Of a stretch of DNA of 64,000 nucleotides, positions 60,066 to 64,000 are shown piece after piece. Under the pieces are notes generated by a model. It saw only the letters and a program-made list of their open reading frames with translations. It did not search any database and was not told the DNA's origin. The DNA is from Bradyrhizobium betae. Lineage in GTDB: Bacteria; Pseudomonadota; Alphaproteobacteria; Rhizobiales; Xanthobacteraceae. Made by a program: the position numbers and the translations under genes. Where the stretch lies: the NCBI RefSeq assembly GCF_004123905.1, contig NZ_MZXW01000041.1, forward strand, positions 1 through 64,000. Reading direction: 5' to 3'. Every line of letters starts with the position of its first letter. Position 1 is the first letter of the stretch.

Positions 60066-60458
60066 TCAGGTCTCTTTGGCCTCGTCGATGATGCTGACAT
60101 GGGCGGCGGCGACGCGCCAGCCCTCCGGGAAGCGAATCCAGGTCTGCATCTGACGGCCGACCTTGCCGGGTGCCGTGTCGCGATAGAACAAGGTGGAGGC
60201 GACGGCCGTGTCGCGGCCATAGCTGGTGATCACGGTCTTTGCGGTGCGGCGATTGAGCCCGACCGGCGAGCGGCCGGCACGAAAACCGGAGATCGCCTCA
60301 TAGCCATAGAGGTTCTCGCCGATGCCGTAGCGCAGCGTACGGGGATCGTTGCGGAACAGCTCGCCGAGCACGGCGACGTCGTTGGTGATCAGGGCCTGCT
60401 CGTAGCGGTCAAACGCGGCTTTGACTTCCGCGAGCACGTCCGGGAGATCGATCTCCAT
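60066..60458 (-). CDS. atzH: AtzH/HpxZ-like protein (DUF3225)
   Basis: The 130-residue protein belongs to the SnoaL/NTF2-like DUF3225 group, with FDRYEQALITNDVAVLGELFRNDPRTLRYGIGENLYGYEAISGFRAGR and a C-terminal WIRFPEGWRVAAAHVSII. Members are HpxZ in oxalurate catabolism and AtzH beside AtzE in cyanuric acid pathways, where it is believed to act on an acyl-urea intermediate. Its position next to AtzE and AtzG homologues supports the same unit. Confidence 0.82.
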   Translation of the reverse strand: MEIDLPDVLAEVKAAFDRYEQALITNDVAVLGELFRNDPRTLRYGIGENLYGYEAISGFRAGRSPVGLNRRTAKTVITSYGRDTAVASTLFYRDTAPGKVGRQMQTWIRFPEGWRVAAAHVSIIDEAKET

Positions 60459-60470
60459 TTCAAATTCCTC

Positions 60471-61865
60471 TCAAAGTCCCCTTGGCGCGGGCGCAGCGAC
60501 GACGTCCATCTTCTCCAATGCGTGCGCGACGCGCAGCGCGATGTCCTCGCGCCAGGGCGCGGCGATGATCTGCACGCCGATCGGCAACGGCTCGAGCGGC
60601 ACGGGCACCGCGACCACCGGCAGGCCGACGAACGAGATCGGCTGGGTGTGGATGCCGATATTGGCGCGCACCGGCAATTCGACGCCGTCGAGCTTGAAAT
60701 TGACCTGGCCGAGTTTCGGCGCGGTGCAGGGCGTCGCCGGCGCGATCAGCACGTCGACCGATTTGAAGATCTCGGCAAATTGCGCGCGATACCAGCGGCG
60801 GAATTTCTGCGCGCGGTCGACCAGCGGCGCCGGCACCATGGCGCCGGCGATCAGCCGGTCGCGCACCGCCGGATCGAAATCGTTCGGGCGCTTGCGCAGG
60901 CGATCGAGATGCAGCGAAGCGCCTTCGGTGGTGCTGATGACGTAAGCCGCCGCGCGGGCGCGCGCGGCTTCGGGCACATCGACCACGCGCGTCGCGCCAA
61001 GCGCCTTGGCGACGCGGCTGACGGCTTCGACGGCCTCGGGAAACAAATTGTTCTGGAAGTAGCCGCCGGCGGTCGCGATGCGCAAATCGGAAACCGGATT
61101 GGCGAGCAGCGGCAGCGTCGGCTCCAACCCGCGCGTCGTGCAGGCGGCATCGTCGGCATCCGGCCCCTGCATCGCATCATAAGCGAGCGCGAGATCGGTG
61201 ACGGAGCGCGCGAACGGGCCGAGATGATCGAAGCTCGCGACGAACGGAAACGACCGCGCGCGCGACAGCCGGCCATAGGTCGGCTTCAGGCCAAAAATGC
61301 CGCAGAACGACGACGGCACGCGGATCGAGCCGTTGGTGTCCGATCCCAGCGCGATCGGCACCAGCGCGCCGCCGACGGCGCTGCCCGAACCGCCGGAGGA
61401 GCCGCCGCTCATCCGCGTGGTGTCATGCGGGTTGCGCGAGGGACCGTCATGGACGTTCTCGCCGGTGAAGTCGTAAGCATATTCGCCCATGTTGAGCGCG
61501 CCGACGAGAACCGCGCCGGCGGCTTCCATCCGCTCGATCAGCGTGGCGTCGCGCTTCGCCGGCGCGAGGTCGCGATTGATCTTCGAGCCGGCGCGCGTGG
61601 GCAGGCCTGCGACGTCGAACAGATTCTTCACCGCGAAAGGCACGCCGGCAAGCGGACCGACCTCCTTGCCGGCCGCGATGTCGGCATCGATCACGCGCGC
61701 CTTGGCGCGGGCGCGATCGGCTGTGATTTCGGTGAAGGAATTGAGGATGCCGTCGTGCTGCTTGATCCGCGCGAGGGCGGCTTCAGTGGCATCGAGCGCG
61801 GACATCTTGCCGCCTGCAACCGCTTTCGCGATGTCGACGGCATTCATCTCTGGCCTGGTGGTCAT
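60471..61865 (-). CDS. atzE: AtzE-family amidase (1-carboxybiuret hydrolase-like)
   Basis: The 464-residue amidase-signature enzyme has the triad: K in GVPFAVKNLFD, S in GGSSGGSGSAVG and S in GSDTNGSIRVPSSF. Length and overall sequence match AtzE, which removes an amide from 1-carboxybiuret, and HpxY of oxalurate catabolism. The small upstream gene encodes the AtzG/HpxX partner needed for AtzE stability. It lies eight bases after atzG and 12 bases before atzH. Confidence 0.86.
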   Translation of the reverse strand: MTTRPEMNAVDIAKAVAGGKMSALDATEAALARIKQHDGILNSFTEITADRARAKARVIDADIAAGKEVGPLAGVPFAVKNLFDVAGLPTRAGSKINRDLAPAKRDATLIERMEAAGAVLVGALNMGEYAYDFTGENVHDGPSRNPHDTTRMSGGSSGGSGSAVGGALVPIALGSDTNGSIRVPSSFCGIFGLKPTYGRLSRARSFPFVASFDHLGPFARSVTDLALAYDAMQGPDADDAACTTRGLEPTLPLLANPVSDLRIATAGGYFQNNLFPEAVEAVSRVAKALGATRVVDVPEAARARAAAYVISTTEGASLHLDRLRKRPNDFDPAVRDRLIAGAMVPAPLVDRAQKFRRWYRAQFAEIFKSVDVLIAPATPCTAPKLGQVNFKLDGVELPVRANIGIHTQPISFVGLPVVAVPVPLEPLPIGVQIIAAPWREDIALRVAHALEKMDVVAAPAPRGL

Positions 61866-61872
61866 GGCGGCG

Positions 61873-62055
61873 TCAGGCTGTGAAGACCGGCGCCGGCTCG
61901 GTCTCGTCCGGCAGCGCGAATTCGTCGACCAGACGGGCGAGCCGCAGCGACACTTCGAGATTGGCGCGGACCGCCGGTCTCCAAGCCTCCTCGACCGGCA
62001 GCGCCAGCGCTTTGGAAACGGCGTCGATATAGTCGTCCAGGGCTTCGGCGGCCAT
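61873..62055 (-). CDS. atzG: AtzG/HpxX-like small subunit (DUF4089)
   Basis: The 60-residue protein (MAAEALDDYIDAVSKALALPVEE...) shows the DUF4089 pattern AVRANLEVSLRLARLVDEFALPDETEPAPVF. In characterised systems the small AtzG chain, related to GatC, forms a complex with the AtzE amidase. It lies directly before the amidase gene, and short gaps suggest one transcript. The in-frame extension upstream overlaps the ATPase gene and is unlikely to be used. Confidence 0.82.
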   Translation of the reverse strand: MAAEALDDYIDAVSKALALPVEEAWRPAVRANLEVSLRLARLVDEFALPDETEPAPVFTA

Positions 62056-62072
62056 TACGCTCCCAAACAATC

Positions 62073-63800
62073 TCAGTGAACCGGCAACGGCGGATGCGGG
62101 ATCGCCGTCAGCAGCTCTTTGGTGTAGTCGTCCTGCGGATCGCTCAAAACCCTCTCGGAAGAGCCTTCCTCGACGATTCGACCCGTCCGCATGACAATGA
62201 CACGATCGCACAACAAGCGCACTACATTCAAATCATGCGAGACGAACAGATAGCTCATACCTAGCCGCGCTTTCAGGTCCTGGAGCAGGTTGAGGACCAC
62301 GGCCTGGACCGACACGTCGAGCGCCGCCGTTGGCTCGTCCAGGATGACGAGCTTCGGATGCAGGGCAATCGCACGGGCGATGCCGACGCGGGCCTTCTGG
62401 CCGCCCGACAATTGGTGCGGAAACCGATCCAGCAGATTGTGCGGCAGGCCCACCATCGTCGCCAGCTCCTCGCAGCGGGCGCGCAGCGCGTCGCGGCCCC
62501 TGATGTCGCCGAGCTGCATGATCGGGTCGGCGATGGCGCGCACGGCGGTGAAGCGCGGGTTGAGGCTGTCGGTCGGATCCTGGAACACCATCTGGATGCG
62601 GCTGCGCTGCGGCAGCCGGGCGAAGGAGGCAGGCGCCATCGCGCCGATGTCCTCGCCGTCGAACTGGATCAGGCCGGAGGTCTGGTCCAGCAGTCGCATC
62701 ACCATCATCGAGGTGGTCGATTTGCCGCAGCCGGATTCGCCGACGAGGCCGACGCTCTCGCCATGGCCGATCGAGAAGCTGATGCCGTCGACCGCACGGA
62801 ACACGTCGGGCTCCACAGGCGGTTTGCGGCCGAACAGCTTTCCGAGCGTGGCCGTGGCGCCCTGGCGGGGGTATTCCTTGACGAGTTTTTCGATGAGGAG
62901 AAGGGGCGCCTTCTCCGCGCCCGCTGCGACCGTCGGAGCGGTTTCAAGGTGGGCGGCGTTGAGTGCAGCGCCCTCCTCTTCCGGCAATAGATCGCGCAGG
63001 CTCACACCAAGCCGCGGCGTCGCGCGCATAAGCTTCTTGGTATAGGGGTGCTGCGGGTTCGCAAAAATGTCGGCGGCCTTGGCGGTCTCGACCACGCGGC
63101 CCTTCTCCATCACCACGACACGGTCGCAATAGGCTGCGGCGAGGCCGAGATCATGCGTGATCAGGATGGTCGACATCGCCTTGCGCTTGGTCAGCTCGAC
63201 GATGAGGTCCATCACCGCCTTCTGCGTGGTGACGTCGAGGCCGGTGGTCGGCTCGTCCGCGATCAGCAGTTGCGGATTGCAGGCCAGCGCGAGCGCGATG
63301 ACGACGCGCTGGCACATGCCGCCTGACAGCTCGAACGGATAAGCGTGATAGCGCTCGCGCGGGCGGGCGATCTTGACCTGCTCCAGCGCCTCGATCGCCT
63401 TTTCGCCGCGATCCGAAACCATGGCTTGCTGCACATGGGTGCGCAGCACGTCCTCGATCTGGTCGCCGACCTTGCGGATCGGGTTCAGCGCCGCGCGCGG
63501 GTTCTGGAAGATCATCGAGACTTCGCGGCCGCGCAGATCGCGCATCTGGTCTTCGGTCGCGGCTTTCACGTCGATGCCCGAGAACATCACCGAGCCCTCG
63601 GCGATCTTGCCGGCACGGTCGAGGATGCGCATCACGGCATAGGACGTCACCGACTTGCCCGAGCCGGATTCGCCGACAATGGCGAGCGTCTCGCCCTTGG
63701 CGACGGAGATGTTGACGTGCTGCACGGCCTTCACGATGCCGCGGCGGGTGGTGAATTCGACCGTGAGATCCTGGACGTCGAGCAGGGGCTGGGCGGTCAT
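62073..63800 (-). CDS. Dipeptide-type ABC transporter, fused ATPases (DppD-DppF)
   Basis: The 575-residue protein has two complete ATPase domains. The first has Walker A GESGSGKS (about 41), signature LSGGMCQRV and Walker B LLIADEPTTGLD. The second, after a linker, has GESGCGKST (about 358), LSGGQKARVGIA and LVILDEPTAALD. The domains belong to the oligopeptide/nickel transport group. It follows a permease of the same type and precedes atzG, so import of a nitrogen compound used by AtzGEH is plausible. Confidence 0.9.
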   Translation of the reverse strand: MTAQPLLDVQDLTVEFTTRRGIVKAVQHVNISVAKGETLAIVGESGSGKSVTSYAVMRILDRAGKIAEGSVMFSGIDVKAATEDQMRDLRGREVSMIFQNPRAALNPIRKVGDQIEDVLRTHVQQAMVSDRGEKAIEALEQVKIARPRERYHAYPFELSGGMCQRVVIALALACNPQLLIADEPTTGLDVTTQKAVMDLIVELTKRKAMSTILITHDLGLAAAYCDRVVVMEKGRVVETAKAADIFANPQHPYTKKLMRATPRLGVSLRDLLPEEEGAALNAAHLETAPTVAAGAEKAPLLLIEKLVKEYPRQGATATLGKLFGRKPPVEPDVFRAVDGISFSIGHGESVGLVGESGCGKSTTSMMVMRLLDQTSGLIQFDGEDIGAMAPASFARLPQRSRIQMVFQDPTDSLNPRFTAVRAIADPIMQLGDIRGRDALRARCEELATMVGLPHNLLDRFPHQLSGGQKARVGIARAIALHPKLVILDEPTAALDVSVQAVVLNLLQDLKARLGMSYLFVSHDLNVVRLLCDRVIVMRTGRIVEEGSSERVLSDPQDDYTKELLTAIPHPPLPVH

Positions 63801-63895
63801 GCAGGCCTCGCGTCAATCAAAAGATCGAAAACAACCCCATGCACAGTAGAAGCCGCTCTGAAATCATTGGATAATTTTTGCCAGACGTTGACCAT
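63797..63895 (-). CDS. 32-residue coupling ORF between permease and ATPase genes
   Basis: The frame MVNVWQKLSNDFRAAS...LLIDARPA starts inside the permease stop (TGATG at 63897-63893) and ends inside the ATPase start (ATGA at 63800-63797). Its DNA is noticeably less GC-rich than its surroundings. Overlap at both ends suggests a translated coupler or a remnant of a gene, though chance is possible. Confidence 0.35.
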   Translation of the reverse strand: MVNVWQKLSNDFRAASTVHGVVFDLLIDARPA

Positions 63896-64000
63896 CACGT
63901 CCTCCGCTGGGGGTCGACGATGTCGCGGAGGCCGTCGCCGAGGAGGTTGAAGCAGAACACCGCGATCATCAGCGCGAGGCCCGGGAATAGCGCGATCCAC
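63895..64000 (-). CDS. Dipeptide-type ABC permease (DppC-like), C-terminal end only
   Basis: Only the last 34 codons are inside the window. They read WIALFPGLALMIAVF, then FNLLGDGLRDIVDPQ, and end RRT. The LLGDGLRD-x-x-DP motif is the hallmark C-terminus of DppC/OppC permeases. The gene continues beyond the right edge and belongs to the same operon as the fused ATPase. Confidence 0.85.
   Translation of the reverse strand, partial: WIALFPGLALMIAVFCFNLLGDGLRDIVDPQRRT

Noticed and set aside
59970..61883. 637-codon plus-strand frame opposite the atzH-atzE region
   Set aside because: It is antisense to two genes with clear motifs, and its translation has no recognised domain.
1..64000. CRISPR array, phage genes, tRNA or rRNA genes
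   Set aside because: No regularly spaced direct repeats, integrase, structural phage genes, or conserved tRNA/rRNA sequences were found by eye; a dedicated scan (tRNAscan-SE, Infernal) would settle small RNAs.

Overview
The window looks like a chromosomal segment of a slow-growing rhizobium, most likely Bradyrhizobium. The reasons are high GC content, the alphaproteobacterial cell-cycle regulator GcrA, a BjaR/BjaI-type quorum-sensing pair, a haloalkane dehalogenase that resembles Bradyrhizobium DbjA throughout, a CYP199A-type P450 as in Rhodopseudomonas/Bradyrhizobium, and many Liv-type ABC transporters and aromatic-acid catabolic genes. No tRNA, rRNA, CRISPR array, prophage or intact insertion sequence was seen. 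Identifications rest on reading the translated sequences and recalled family motifs; no database search was run.

Layout. 0.5-5 kb: hslO, argF and argD (minus strand), then gcrA (plus) with a GANTC-rich upstream region. 5-11.8 kb: a complete phosphate regulon on the minus strand, phoR-pstS-pstC-pstA-pstB-phoU-phoB, with a PHO box before pstS. 11.8-18.8 kb: a YbhN/MprF-type membrane protein, a dehalogenase with its TetR regulator and a 20-bp palindromic operator, an OmpA-family protein, a polysaccharide deacetylase and a RhlG-like short-chain dehydrogenase. 19-27 kb: an aerobic benzoyl-CoA (box) cluster: boxB, boxC, a DUF309 protein, an alpha/beta hydrolase, benzoate-CoA ligase, the regulator boxR and a truncated haemoglobin. 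27-34 kb: a PRC-barrel protein, an IclR regulator divergent from a Rieske oxygenase and a glutamine-synthetase-like enzyme, an MFS exporter with its MarR regulator, and small proteins. 34-37.3 kb: a Liv-type ABC transporter without its own binding protein. 37.6-39.3 kb: bjaR-bjaI and a small coupled gene. 39.4-48.3 kb: a LysR regulator followed by an operon with an AroE-like dehydrogenase, a complete ABC importer and a QuiC1-like 3-dehydroshikimate dehydratase. 48.4-54.4 kb: two solitary binding proteins, a type II NADH dehydrogenase, a CYP199A-like P450 and a MarR regulator. 54.7-57.2 kb: feruloyl-CoA synthase and a MarR regulator. 57.4-64 kb: allophanate hydrolase, a GntR regulator, AtzH/AtzE/AtzG homologues and part of a dipeptide-type ABC transporter.

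How the genes work together. Much of the window serves uptake and breakdown of plant-derived aromatics. Benzoate is activated to its CoA thioester and opened by BoxB/BoxC. Shikimate or quinate is probably imported and converted to protocatechuate. Para-substituted benzoates are probably oxidised by the P450, and hydroxycinnamates are activated by the feruloyl-CoA synthase. Four near-identical 16-bp sites (consensus ATGCACTTTGTTKCAT) lie before boxC (two), between benzoate-CoA ligase and boxR, and before the binding-protein-less ABC transporter 12 kb away. This ties the transporter to the BoxR regulon and suggests aromatic-acid uptake.

Intergenic regions carry several families of palindromic repeats, some of them inside operons. 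Local regulators mostly have visible operator-like palindromes beside them.
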